A stretch of DNA of 32,498 nucleotides from a candidate division SR1 bacterium. Lineage in GTDB: Bacteria; Patescibacteriota; Gracilibacteria; Absconditabacterales; Absconditicoccaceae. A model generated the notes under the pieces. The model worked only from the letters and a program-made list of their open reading frames with translations. It was not told where the DNA came from and did no database searches. Shown in pieces: positions 22,287 through 31,737 of this stretch. Position numbers and translations under genes: made by a program. How positions within the stretch are numbered: the first letter of the stretch is position 1; the number at the start of each line of letters is the position of its first letter. The stretch spans positions 1 to 32,498 of the forward strand of contig BNUE01000007.1 of the NCBI GenBank assembly GCA_025997135.1. The letters are read 5' to 3'.

Positions 22287-23612
22287 TTAACCTCCCAATT
22301 TTATCACCCACTCCTGAAATAAATCACCTTTTTCTTCAAAATCTTTTCGCAGAGAAAAGCTAGGTGTTGCCGTGGAAAGTAGAGCTATTTTTCATGGGGA
22401 AGTATGGTCGTATGCGAACCTAACTCACTCCTCCATCGAGCGTGTATGAATTACATTGTATTTATCTAGATCTGAAGCTAATAAAGTCGCAATAGTCTGA
22501 CCAGAGTCTGGAAATAAAACTAGGTTGCGAATCTGACTTTTTTTAATTCTGTCTACTAAAGCTGAGAAATCATATCGTCAATCTACTCCGCCAAGAAATA
22601 GAGTATCCACCTGATCTCACAGTGCATCTAATGCTGCAATAGATGAGAAAGGTGAAGTGGAGATCGCATCATCATAAAAATCTATTCATCTGAATGTTCA
22701 GACCTTCTGTAACCTATGACGCACAGGTGCAAAATTTCTGATGGTGTCGACTAGGATTTCGTCTGATATTCACATCTTGGAGGCTAAAGCAACGATTGCA
22801 CTAATATTTCGCAGATTATGCTCCCCGAGAAGCTGGATTTCACTCAGATCGAAAAGCTTTTTGGAAGAGGAATAAAAAGCTGATTTGTCCCGTGTATATG
22901 GAGTATTTTTTCAGGTAAGGACTAGGTTTTCAGGTAAGGCTGGTTGTGGTGAGAAAAAATGTTCGTAGGAAGATGAAAGCATAATATTTGTCTCAGATCA
23001 GAGTAATATTCTGGCTTTGGCTCTGAGATAATTTTCCATATTACCATGCCAATCTAAATGCACTGGAAATATAGATCATAATATAGATATAAAGTTTTTT
23101 TTGACAAGAGTTTCGAGCATAAAACTAGAAAGTTCTATCACCACATATTGGTCTGGATCATCGAAATTTGAGATCTGGTCTAGGACTGGCTTGCCTATAT
23201 TTCAGGCTAGAATAACGGGAAAACCTGCATTCTGGAGTAATGAGTATGCCATAGATGTCATAGTCGTCTTGCCTTTGGAGGCTGTGATTGCGATGACTTT
23301 TCAGCGAAAATTATCAAAGAAAAACTGCACTTGAGTCATCAATTTGTCTTTCACCACTAGAAGTGTAGAATTATAGGACATACCTGCGGTTTTGAATATT
23401 ATATCGTATGAATCTAAATCAGATAAATAATCCTGACCTGAAATACAAACCATCCCCTCAGGCAAGTCAGATTTTTCTATCTCTTTTTGATCTAAAATGG
23501 TAATTTGTATAGGTGAGATACCGTGTTTTAGTAGAAAATTAAGAGTCGATTTGCCCTCTCTACCAAATCATAAGATAGCAATTTTTGAAGATTGGTATTT
23601 TGATAGATTCAT
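22287..23612 (-). CDS. murD: UDP-N-acetylmuramoyl-L-alanine--D-glutamate ligase MurD
   Basis: 441 aa, ATG at 23612, TAA at 22287. The N-terminal Rossmann domain starts KIAILGFGREGKST (Gly from UGA). The central Mur-ligase ATP site is AITASKGKTT (residues 109-117). Further family features are VIELSSFML, GEHNLRNISAIVALA and, in the C-terminal domain, FAPVRHRLQKVG followed by IDFYDDAISTSP, which match MurD FxGLxHRxE and NDSKATN in spacing; LFLGGVD also fits. It adds D-glutamate to the peptidoglycan stem peptide in the cytoplasm. It follows the GT2 gene by 72 nt. The length is normal for the family, so the cell probably makes its own peptidoglycan. Confidence 0.92.
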
Positions 23613-23660
23613 GTGATGAGAAGAGGATGTAAAAACAAATTACTGGATTAGGATTACGAG

Positions 23661-23676
23661 TCAAGCCCGAAATAAC
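23661..23676. repeat. Short interspersed motif TCAAGCCCGNAAYRAC, copy A
   Basis: TCAAGCCCGAAATAAC at 23661-23676, in the gap between the GT2 stop and the murD start, recurs as TCAAGCCCGCAACGAC at 30577-30592 between the ligase-like gene and holA. The similarity (13 of 16 bases) and purely intergenic placement suggest fragments of a dispersed palindromic repeat. Confidence 0.35.
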
Positions 23677-23684
23677 AAATGAAT

Positions 23685-24878
23685 TTATCGCACACGTCAG
23701 CCTTTTTTCCCAATTTTTTCAAATTTGCGATAATGGGTGATGGCGTGGATGATACTGATGAAGCCCATGATTGAATAAAGTGGGATGTAAATAAGGGAAT
23801 ATGGGAATATCCACAGTATTTTCCAGAGTGTTTTTAGTGAGGTGATGAGCGGAAATATGTAAGGCAAAGATAAGAAAGCGTATGCTGTTTTGGTGACGAA
23901 AAACTCAACTCGCCATTTGATGTCAAAGACAGCCCAGAAAGCGTCTCGTGCATTTGGCTTGGAAATCATATTTTTGATAACATCGAAACTGAATGCTGTC
24001 TGAGTCGCAAGTGAAAAAATCAGCAAACAGAAACTAAAAATCAGCATGATATGTAAGGGGTTTTTGATCCAGACGCGAGGATATTTGATAAAGCAGTGAG
24101 CTCATCCACTGTTTCGTCTGAGCTTTTGTTTGCATCGTGACTTGAAATTTGTAGGCACGAGCGACTGTATTCTCTCGAGTGATTGCTGGACTTTGTAGCC
24201 TGCTTTGTTTAGTTTGAAAGCTAAATCTAGGTCTTCTGTCAGCATCCATGGAGAAAATTTTCAGACCTGAATGAAGGCAGATTTTTTGACCATCAAGCAA
24301 CCTCATCGCAGAGCGATCGCACCGAAAAGGTTATATGAACCCTGCACCATATCTAGCATAATGTATTCGATATTCGTCATAGCTGGTAGAAATCAGTGAT
24401 TTTTGGGTACGTATGGACATGAAACGGCAGCTACACGGTCATTTTTTTGCATTCTAGCGAGCATAGAGGTGATGTGTCTCTTTTCTAGCACATTATCAGC
24501 GTCTAGAACTAGCAAAATATCGTATATCGCCAAATCTGAAACTTTATTTAGGGATAAAGCTTTTCAAATATTTTCTGGATTATCTATCAGAGTAAAGCCA
24601 TATTCTGACTGGATTTTCTGAAGTTTGGATAAAGAATCATCAGTCGAGCAGTCATTTACTACGATCAGCTGAAAATTTGCTGGATCGTATGCGTGATAAA
24701 CGCTTTTAACTGTCGCAACGAGTGAATTGCCGTCATTGTAACACGGTATGAGAATTGATATTTTATCTTCTCTGAGTGGCTTCAGCTTTTTGGATCTATA
24801 TCGATCTATCAGAAAAAGAATTAAAGAAAGTATAAAACAGACTAGATATATTTTGAGTGCTAAAGTGGTAAATCGCAT
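23685..24878 (-). CDS. Membrane-bound family 2 glycosyltransferase
   Basis: 397 aa. An N-terminal helix (about 6-24) precedes a GT2 domain: ISILIPCYNDGNSLVATVKSV, QLIVVNDCSTDDS, and the metal-binding DADN region (ILLVLDADN). TEDLDLAFKLNKAGYKV carries the catalytic base, and QKLRW is the QxxRW product-binding motif, with its Trp (residue 255) encoded by CGA at 24114-24116. Three or four helices follow. This layout is that of processive, membrane-embedded synthases such as poly-N-acetylglucosamine or hyaluronan synthases; the product is not predictable. The stop is TAA at 23685, after a short GRVR tail beyond an in-frame UGA at 23697. Upstream of murD by 72 nt and 31 nt after the MscL-like gene. 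Confidence 0.88.
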
Positions 24879-24909
24879 ATCTGAGACTATATTTTAGTAT
24901 TTAAAAAAA

Positions 24910-25221
24910 TTATTTGAGTGTAACTCATACAAAATATACTACTAGAAAAACAATAATCGCAGTGATGAGAAAATCTATCGTAGTCGCCAGCACTTTACCG
25001 TATAAAATTCATTTGTAAGAGAGATCTTCCAGCTTTGTAATCTTGAGTTTTTTGAACACTGGAGCAAAAAACATAGGGACGACCAAGTCTTCTATGATAG
25101 ATTTGGTAAAATCAGCCACTTTTTTGGCTATCAGTAGTCCTATCGCAGCTCAGAAAATATTGTACGTCTGTATAAACGTAATAAATTCTGCTCGAAAACT
25201 AGGATTTGATGTCGTTTCCAT
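24910..25221 (-). CDS. MscL-family large-conductance mechanosensitive channel
   Basis: 103 aa, ATG at 25221, TAA at 24910. After METTSNPSFWAEF (Trp from CGA), an EFITFIQTYNIFGAAIGLLI segment followed by KKVADFTKSIIEDLVVPMFF matches MscL TM1, including the N-to-AxGxxxG stretch and the IIxDLVxP ending. A polar loop of about 30 residues leads to TM2 (IDFLITAIIVFLVVYFVGVTL). It lacks the usual long charged C-terminal helix, so it is shorter than E. coli MscL (136 aa). It would act as an osmotic release valve. Its start codon lies right at the predicted transcription start. Confidence 0.75.
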
Positions 25222-25228
25222 GATGAGC

Positions 25229-25256
25229 AGTATAAAAATATGTAATTAGAAATCAA
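25229..25256 (-). promoter_or_regulatory. Promoter TTGATT-N16-TATACT ahead of the MscL-like gene
   Basis: TTGATT (25251-25256) and TATACT (25229-25234) on the minus strand, 16 nt apart. Transcription would begin about at the ATG (25221), giving a leaderless mRNA. A TATAAT further upstream (25268-25273) has no good -35 but could give a normal leader instead. Confidence 0.4.
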
Positions 25257-25311
25257 GTCTATCTTTGATTATAATCACGAACCTTAAAATAAACTTAAAT
25301 TTGGTGTAATT

Positions 25312-27834
25312 TTACCAAATCCAGTTGTCCAATAATACGGAACTCGCTCCTCTGACGGCGAGATTTTTATTGTTTTTCATAGCATCTGTAAAAATGCCTT
25401 TTACAAAAGTCTTACTACTCTCGTTGGCGTATTTTGGGAGTGAGAATATCAAATTTATGATTGGCTGGATCTGAAGTACTTTTTTGTCTATCAGGGCTAC
25501 TGATACATTTAGAGATTGTGCATATTTTTCAGCAGTTCTAGCCTGTGCATATACTGGAAGAGTAGAGATTTCACCAGTGGAATAGACTGCTAATGGAGTA
25601 TGCGTTCATGTTGAATTATAATTAGACTCTGAAGGGATACTTCATCCGCCACCGCCTCATCATCCACCTCAACCACCGCCTCATTGACCATTATTTGAAC
25701 TTTCTTTTATGATTAAAAGTCCAGTAGACACATGATTTCAGGCTTGGTCAATGGCTGTGATTTGTAAGGTATTATTTCATACTGATAAAGTTTTTGTGTA
25801 AGTTCGACCTGTTCAATTTATTGTAGCTGATACGCCATCAATTTGTACTTGCTTTAATGATTGATTATCACTGGCAAATCACTGAAGAACAACAGTTGAA
25901 TTAGTGGTAGAAAAGCCAGAACTTGGACTAGAAATAGTCAATAAAGGATCTTCTAAATCTAACATAATATCAAAGCTTCCTGAGATAGTTTTCTGTCAGC
26001 CCGTGAAAAGAATCCATTCGATAGTTTTGAGTCATTCATCCCCTGTCAGAGAGATTTGCAATGATTGAGTGCCGTTTATGATTCCCGTGCTGGCTCATAT
26101 TACATCATCTCAAAATACTGTGTAATTTGCAGACATATTTGAATTTATGGATACTGATAAATTTCCACTTGAGAATTGATTTGTCGCACTTCCTGAGCCA
26201 CTCAGACAGGTTGGCAAAGTAGCAGAAAGAGAAAGCTGACTCACATTTCATGTCCAGTCTCTCATCTTCACACTCAAATTCAAATCATCTGTCATTAAAG
26301 TGGAAACTGAATTCCAAGTTTCTCATCCATCAAAACTAAAGCTATCATCAATTCATAATCCAAAATCATCAGTTCCTGATAAATTATAAGTCAGAAAAGA
26401 TGATAAACATCGACTGGATGTATCAACAGTACCCGTGATGACTGGTCAAACGTTGTCTAGTAGTTTCATACTTTGATAGAGATTCAGTCTTTTTCATTCT
26501 TTTATATAACCATCTAAGCCTGTCAAATGGTCTGCTCAGTCAAACAAAGCCTGTAATAATAGTGAAGAACTAGCATCTGGACGATAAGTTTTCAGTAGAC
26601 TGATCGCTCCTGCAACATATGGAGAACTCATCGAAGTACCAGCCATAAGAGCATAACTACCTGTAAGTACTGTACTCAAGATGTCTCTACCTGGAGCCGC
26701 AATATCTACAGCAGTCGCACTAACATTTGAATAACTGGATAAACCATCATCCGAATCAGTAGAACCCACACAAATCACATTTGGATTTGTCAGAGAAAGC
26801 TTGCAAGGGAAGGTGAGACTGGCATCTGCAGCATTGTTTCCAGCGGCGGTAACGAAGATTCATCCATCTGCTGTAAAACTCTCTATCGCAGTGGCTAAAC
26901 CAGTATCATATCAGACAAATCATCGAGAAGCATTGATAATATCTGCATTATTGGTTTTGGCATAATTTATGGCTTTGGCTAGATTTACTGTGTACATATA
27001 TGAGGAAGTTCCTATGTTATAACCAGCTTTTATCGCCATAATCTGAGCATAAGGATTCGCTCAAACTACTCCAATACTATTGTCCATCTGTGCTCAAACA
27101 ATACCTGCAACGTGAGTACCGTGAGTATTCACAGAAGCTATATCTAAGATATTTTGTGGATCATACGGATCTGGTGCCTGTTTTAGAGGACGAGGATCTC
27201 CGTCATCATCAACTGTAGATCAATAAGTATTACTGCCTGAAAAATACAAATTAGCATAATAGAAGCTGGTTCATTTGGATGGTCGCATCTGATTTATTAG
27301 GTCTGGATGCTGATAATCTACTCATATATCGATAACTGCAACGATTGGAGATTGTCTATCAGATTTTTGCATAACTGCTCAAATTGCATCTCACCACTGA
27401 ATTTTGGTCAAAGCGTAAAGTTGGGCGAAATCTGCATCATTTGGCTGATAAGAATATAGTTCATAACGGTAATTTGGCTGAACAATAGCATCTGGATATG
27501 TTTGCTGAACTCTCTGAAGTAATTGGTCAGAAGTTTCATCACTTGCAGACTGAATAATTGTAATATCTTGATCTCCTGCAGAAAAGGTATCTGCTATTTG
27601 TAGGTCTGATTGAATATCCTCTAAATCTGTTTGAATTGACATTGTGTTCATAAGATTTCAGAAAGATTGGATACTTTGACCCTTTGGAGTGATGACCAAG
27701 ACAGACTCATCTAGATTTATAATTCAGTTTTCTGAATTTTCAGAAGATAGATCAGTCTCTGCAAATACAAAAGGCAGAGAAATCTGGGACATAACCAGGG
27801 AAAAGATAGCTATTCACGAAAGTATGTGTTTCAT
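25312..27834 (-). CDS. Secreted subtilisin-like serine protease (peptidase S8) with Ig-like domains
   Basis: 840 aa, ATG at 27834, TAA at 25312. A signal peptide is followed by a propeptide-like region (about 30-145). The S8 triad is complete: Asp169 in VAVIDIGVDYQHPDL, His238 in NTHGTHVAG and Ser401 in GTSMSSPYVAG; NASWGF (Trp304 from CGA) and TAAGNNAADASL are also typical. Two or three Ig-like beta domains follow (about 450-730), including QITAIDQAGNHVS. A run of 14 glycines coded by a mix of GGN and UGA then links to a C-terminal domain of about 100 residues ending DNWIW. An extracellular protease, perhaps for nutrient release or processing of surface proteins. Monocistronic, from its own promoter. 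Confidence 0.93.
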
Positions 27835-27863
27835 GTGATAAGTCAGTAAATAAAACTAACTGT

Positions 27864-27892
27864 ATTATAATCAAAAATATTCTAAAAAGCAA
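27864..27892 (-). promoter_or_regulatory. Promoter TTGCTT-N17-TATAAT of the subtilase gene
   Basis: Minus strand TTGCTT (27887-27892) and TATAAT (27864-27869) with an exact 17-nt spacer, predicting a leader of about 23 nt before the ATG at 27834. No Shine-Dalgarno motif is visible in that leader. Confidence 0.65.
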
Positions 27893-27990
27893 GAAAATCC
27901 CCTTGTATTTTGGGTCAGATTTTTTATTCTTAGTTTTATAAAATTGTACATCAATTTTTGTAAAAGACCCCCTATTTTCAGTTGTATTTA

Positions 27991-28019
27991 TTGTATTCTC
28001 ACTGAGTACCTTTTACTTT
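27991..28019 (+). promoter_or_regulatory. Weak candidate promoter for the lepA-like gene
   Basis: TTGTAT (27991-27996) and TACTTT (28014-28019) are 17 nt apart and lead into the ATG at 28041. The -10 is poor; this is simply the best pair seen upstream of that gene. Confidence 0.25.
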
Positions 28020-28040
28020 AAAAAACTCTAAAAATAGCTG

Positions 28041-28613
28041 ATGGAAATACGTAATTTTTGTATCATAGCCCATATTGATCACTGAAAATCTACTATCGCC
28101 GATAGAATGCTAGAAATCACATGAACAATTAGAAAATCAGAGCATAGTCAGGTGCTAGACCGTATGGATATTGAACAAGAAAGATGAATAACTATAAAAC
28201 TCACACCTGCTAGAATGCAATGGAAATGATATGAGCTAAACTTGATTGATACCCCTGGACACGTGGATTTTCAGTATGAAGTTTCACGTTCACTGGCAGC
28301 AGTCGAGGGGGCGATACTATTAGTCGATGCTTCTCAATGAATTCAGGCCCAGACACTGTCAAATCTATATCAAGCTATCGATCAAAATCTAGAAATCATT
28401 CCTGTACTAAACAAAATCGATCTGCCTGCTGCTAATCCAGACCGTGTTGCTACTGAAATCGAGCACGTTATATGACTTCCTAGAGATCAAATTATATGTG
28501 TGTCCTGAAAAACTGGTGAAAACGTAGATAAGGTTTTGGATGCGATAATAGAAAGAATTGACAGTCCAGAAGTACATAAACAAAAATATCCAAAGAAATT
28601 CAGCGTTTTATAA
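28041..28613 (+). CDS. Truncated LepA (elongation factor 4): GTPase domain only
   Basis: 190 aa with TAA at 28611; complete LepA is about 600 aa. The G domain is intact: G1 AHIDHGKST (residues 10-18), switch I QERGITIK, G3 DTPGHVDF, G4 NKID and G5 [23 protein letters not shown] and [27 protein letters not shown] are diagnostic of LepA rather than EF-G or TypA. Seven of its ten glycines are UGA. The protein ends [16 protein letters not shown] just after the G domain, with no domain II, III, V or C-terminal domain. No continuation in another frame was found before the next ORF at 28633. LepA normally back-translocates or rescues stalled ribosomes and needs the missing domains, so this is either a degraded copy or a free-standing GTPase. 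The G motifs are all preserved, which argues against old decay. Confidence 0.88.
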
Positions 28614-28632
28614 CTTTTATGTATAAAGTTCA

Positions 28633-28857
28633 ATGACTGCACGAGAAAGTTTTGACTTACCGTCTAATAAATTAAATTGTTTAAATGGAATAACGGAATA
28701 TGTCAATAAGCATAATACTATCGCTTCTCCTAATGAGTTTAAACATAGGGTATCTAGAGTTTTATGTGCTGAATGTGATAATGTAGGGAAGGAGTGTTTC
28801 CAGAGGTCTATAATTGATGTATTGACTTTAAAAAGAGTTGAAAAAGAAAAAAACTAG
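28633..28857 (+). CDS. Small hypothetical protein
   Basis: 74 aa to TAG at 28855, 19 nt after the truncated LepA stop and in a different frame. No family recognised. Four cysteines (including a CAEC pair and FKHRVSRVLCAECDN around it), helical N- and C-termini, and a basic tail (LKRVEKEKN). It has no UGA codon, unlike most genes here, which weakens the case for a real gene; chance length for an ORF of this size in AT-rich DNA cannot be excluded. It might be a remnant of sequence that replaced the 3' part of lepA. Confidence 0.4.
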   Translation: MTARESFDLPSNKLNCLNGITEYVNKHNTIASPNEFKHRVSRVLCAECDNVGKECFQRSIIDVLTLKRVEKEKN

Positions 28858-28886
28858 AGTCTGCGTGTAGAATCTAGTATCTATCT

Positions 28887-28959
28887 TGGGAGAGCCGGGA
28901 TTCGAACCCGGGACCTTATCCTTAAGAGGGATCTGCTCTACCAACTAAGCTACACTCCC
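28887..28959 (-). tRNA. tRNA-Lys (anticodon CUU)
   Basis: 73 nt, minus strand, starting GGGAGTG and ending CTCTCCC plus discriminator A; no encoded CCA. Anticodon loop CTCTTAA gives CUU (Lys, AAG). T arm CCGGG-TTCGAAT-CCCGG is perfect and the D arm normal. Two mismatches are visible: U-U at the sixth acceptor pair and G-A at the top of the anticodon stem. Confidence 0.93.
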
Positions 28960-29001
28960 AAATCTAGCTTTGTAAGACACTCAATAAATGAATTAAAAGA
29001 T

Positions 29002-29029
29002 ACTATACAAATCTCAAAACAAAATTCAA
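29002..29029 (-). promoter_or_regulatory. Promoter TTGAAT-N16-TATAGT for tRNA-Lys
   Basis: Minus strand TTGAAT (29024-29029) and TATAGT (29002-29007), 16 nt apart, about 42 nt ahead of the tRNA. It is the only reasonable promoter pair seen upstream of this tRNA. Confidence 0.4.
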
Positions 29030-29061
29030 GCATTCTTTTACTTATTTTTGTTTTAGCTGAT

Positions 29062-30471
29062 ATGAATAGAGAAAAAATCAGATCATTTATTCTCGTTTTG
29101 ATTAAAATTTTCTTCGTTGGCTTGGTTTTGCAGTTTCTTATTCAGACTTTTATTACTTTTCAGCTGTGAGGAGATGGAAGTTTCTGGAATTTTGTCTGGA
29201 TGCGAAAGGAGATAATCATTCTAATTCTCACTGTTTTGGTTGGGCTATGATATGCTGGAATGAAGAAGTTTAGTCATCCACTCTGGAAGTTTATATTGCT
29301 TTTTATGGCTACTGGATTGATATTTCTGGTATTTTCTGTTTTTATTCAGAAAGTCTGAGTCTCACCTTTTGTGCTCACTGTCAAATATGATTTATTGCCC
29401 TTTTTCATCTGGGGTTTATGAATTTGTGTAGCTCTTTTTTTCCTTACAGAACAAGACCGCAGTATTATACATCTCTATCATAAAATAGTTAAATTCTGAC
29501 TACGAGGCTGATTTTTTTGGCTATTGCTGATATATTTTATGCCGACTGGATTGAAATTTTTCGGTTATGATCCGTATTCTCGAGAATGAACGATAGATGC
29601 TAGACCGCCTGCGGTATATTACACTCTCATATCTCCGTATGCACAGGGAAGTATGCTGAGAAATCAGTTTCTCTTTGAGAGACCTATCAATTTTTGATTT
29701 TGGTTAGTCGCATTTTTCCCAGTCTTTGCCTTGTGATTTCTCAGGAAAAAAAGTATTAAAAAGCAGATTTTTTATACTATTTGATTTGGATTGCTCGTAT
29801 TGTCTACGTGGTCTAGAGCAGCTATCGTAATATTTGCAGTCGAAGTGCTGGCTATTATGTTTATTTTGCACTGGAAAAATATCAAAAAATACCTGCCTCT
29901 GTTTATCATAATATGCGTGTTATGAGCCTGATGAATTGGGGTTTTCTGAAATAAATATTTCGCTAGAGAACACTCGACTACTGGACATTTTGCACTCATC
30001 GCTGAAGGTCGAATCTTGGCAAAAGATCACTTAATAACTGGACGATGAGCCTGATATGCTGGACCTGCTTCTCATCAGATATGTTTTAATGCACTGGAAA
30101 ATGAGCTAGAAAACGAGCGTTGTGCTAAAATCACATCAATCAACGATAAATACGAGATCACGACATACGGTTTCAACCCTGAAAATCAGTTTTTACAAAT
30201 CATAATGGAATATTGACTGGTCTGATTTATCGCTCGGATGGCTATGATATGCTGGATTATCCGGTATTCTATACAGATTCTGAAAAAAATGCACAACAAT
30301 CTAAAAACTGAGCCTCAAAAGCTGATTTATTTCACTGTTATGGGATGTACGATAGGTCTAATCTGACTACTGGGAGAAGGTATGCTACTTCACAGTTTCT
30401 CAGATAGGATGGTCGTTTATCCTTTCTTTCTGCTGTATGGAATTAGTTTGGGGCTAGCAGAGAAAGTCTAA
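29062..30471 (+). CDS. O-antigen ligase/polymerase-like membrane protein (Wzy_C/WaaL type)
   Basis: 469 aa with about 11 membrane helices, ATG at 29062, TAA at 30469. The large extracytoplasmic loop near residues 300-385 has LITGWGAGYAGPASHQ (Trp from CGA) and NPENQFLQIIMEYGLVGFI, which match the Wzy_C pattern of a GxGxG loop followed by H..xN..L....E.G..G. These enzymes join or polymerise undecaprenyl-linked glycans on the outer face. With the flippase (19,312) and the GT2 (23,685) it supports production of a surface polysaccharide or glycosylated surface proteins; a role as an oligosaccharyltransferase of the PglL type cannot be ruled out. Single gene, convergent with holA. Confidence 0.75.
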
Positions 30472-30482
30472 ATTATTGTTTC

Positions 30483-30564
30483 GCCACTTCGTGGCTATTA
30501 TGGTCGTAAAACGACCATACACAGCACCGTTGCCCTGTGCTAAGATGTTAAGCCCTTTCAGGGC
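30483..30564. repeat. Cluster of three short hairpins between convergent genes
   Basis: GCCACTTCGTGGC (30483-30495), a perfect 9-bp palindrome around TATGGTCGT/ACGACCATA (30499-30519), and GCCCTTTCAGGGC (30552-30564). None is followed by a clear T-run, so they are mRNA-end or repeat-derived structures rather than textbook terminators. They lie between the ligase-like gene and holA. Confidence 0.6.
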
Positions 30565-30576
30565 ACTGATTGCGCA

Positions 30577-30612
30577 TCAAGCCCGCAACGACAGAGAGCA
30601 AACCCGCAACGA
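30577..30612. repeat. Short direct repeat CCCGCAACGA and interspersed motif copy B
   Basis: CCCGCAACGA occurs at 30582-30591 and again at 30603-30612. The first copy is part of TCAAGCCCGCAACGAC (30577-30592), which resembles the sequence at 23661-23676. With the adjacent hairpins this fills most of the gap between convergent genes and looks like debris of a dispersed repeat. Confidence 0.45.
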
Positions 30613-30646
30613 TAGAAGAGGTAAAATTGTAATGATAAATAAATAA

Positions 30647-31627
30647 CTAATTGGCTAGAACTAATCTTTTTACTCATAGCCAGAACCGTTCTGGAGGGAG
30701 AATTCCCTGCTTGAGATCGTAGTCCATCTCTACCATTTTTGTGAAGAAATTGGTCAAATATCAGCTTTTTTGTCTGATTAAATTGAGATTAGATATAAGT
30801 TTGGATGCTGCGAAAGGTGCCATTTTGCCTTCACTCGCTAAAGTCGAACCATCACACCTACCCTGAGAGTCCAAACCTAAAACTATCAAATAATTTCTCA
30901 GTCCCCAAAATAACATTCAGCTGGTTTGATTTCGGTCGCTACCATCTGACTGAATGGAATCTAATATATGAATAGCCTGCATCGGGTCCGACAATAGATG
31001 ATCAAAAAATGCAAAACCATTGGTCTCAACTCATCAATAACATACATTTTCAATATCAGATATGGTAATATTTGCATTAGAAGATTTTTTGAAATAACGT
31101 AATTTTTCTAATTCACTCATTAGACGAAATTGGTCAGTTCATACCTTGTCTATCAATGCTCAGATAACATCATCAGTCATACCTAAATCTACTGCTTCTT
31201 TTTTGATAAAGGACTTGAGACCTGATTTATTGTGCATTCAGAATTCTTTGATTTGTGCCTCTTTTGTGAGCCATTTGTATAACTTGCCTCTCTTATCTGG
31301 CTTTTCTGAGATGAAAACTAGGATTGTGTCAGCTAATCAGCCTTCTTTTAGTTTCATTAAATAATCAGTTAAAGGCTCGTATTGATCGGCTTTTAGTCAG
31401 CCTTTTTCTGTGGAGACTGGTAGTCATTCTAGGAAAATTATTTTTTTGGTGATGAATAGTCCTCCGCCCTGTAAAGACTGCTGAATAACTCATAAATTTC
31501 GGTTTTCCTGATGGAATAGCAAAACTGCATCTGCTCAGAATTTCTGGGAAAAATTGAGTTTTCGTCTCTGGACTTCTCAGTAAAGTTCATAACGATTTTC
31601 ACCTGTGAAGAGGTATAAATTTTGCAT
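30647..31627 (-). CDS. holA: DNA polymerase III subunit delta (HolA)
   Basis: 326 aa, ATG at 31627, TAG at 30647. It starts NLYLFTGENRYELYGEVQRWKLNF (Trp from CGA), the usual HolA opening in which the protein loads as a P-loop-less AAA+ clamp-loader arm. Further HolA features are QSLQGGGLFITKKIIFLEGL, DTILVFISEKPDKRGKLYKWL, then the lid-type segment VGTDQFRLMSELEKLRYF and a helical C-terminal domain with LFWGLRNYLIVL. It opens the beta clamp during loading onto DNA. A TATAAT (31639-31644) ends only about 12 nt before the start, so the leader would be very short. Confidence 0.82.
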
Positions 31628-31675
31628 AATAAAATTAGATTATAGAAAACCGCATAAAATACAAGAAAATATCTC

Positions 31676-31703
31676 TTGACTTTTACGCAAAAATGATTAT
31701 AAT
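31676..31703 (+). promoter_or_regulatory. Promoter TTGACT-N16-TATAAT of the acidic small-protein gene
   Basis: TTGACT (31676-31681) and TATAAT (31698-31703) on the plus strand with a 16-nt spacer, leading into the ATG at 31738 with a leader of about 28 nt. It is close to consensus and drives a single short gene. The possible holA promoter (TATAAT, minus strand, 31639-31644) lies back to back with it. Confidence 0.65.
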
Positions 31704-31737
31704 GAAGAAATATATAAATTAACAAATAGAAATACTA

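Noticed and set aside
23101..23334. Plus-strand ORF of 77 codons
   Set aside because: Antisense to the ATP-binding region of murD, which is unmistakable on the minus strand.
28041..28860. Frameshift rather than truncation in lepA
   Set aside because: I read the frames after 28613 and found no LepA domain II motifs before the 28633 ORF and the tRNA-Lys, so a simple indel does not restore the protein.
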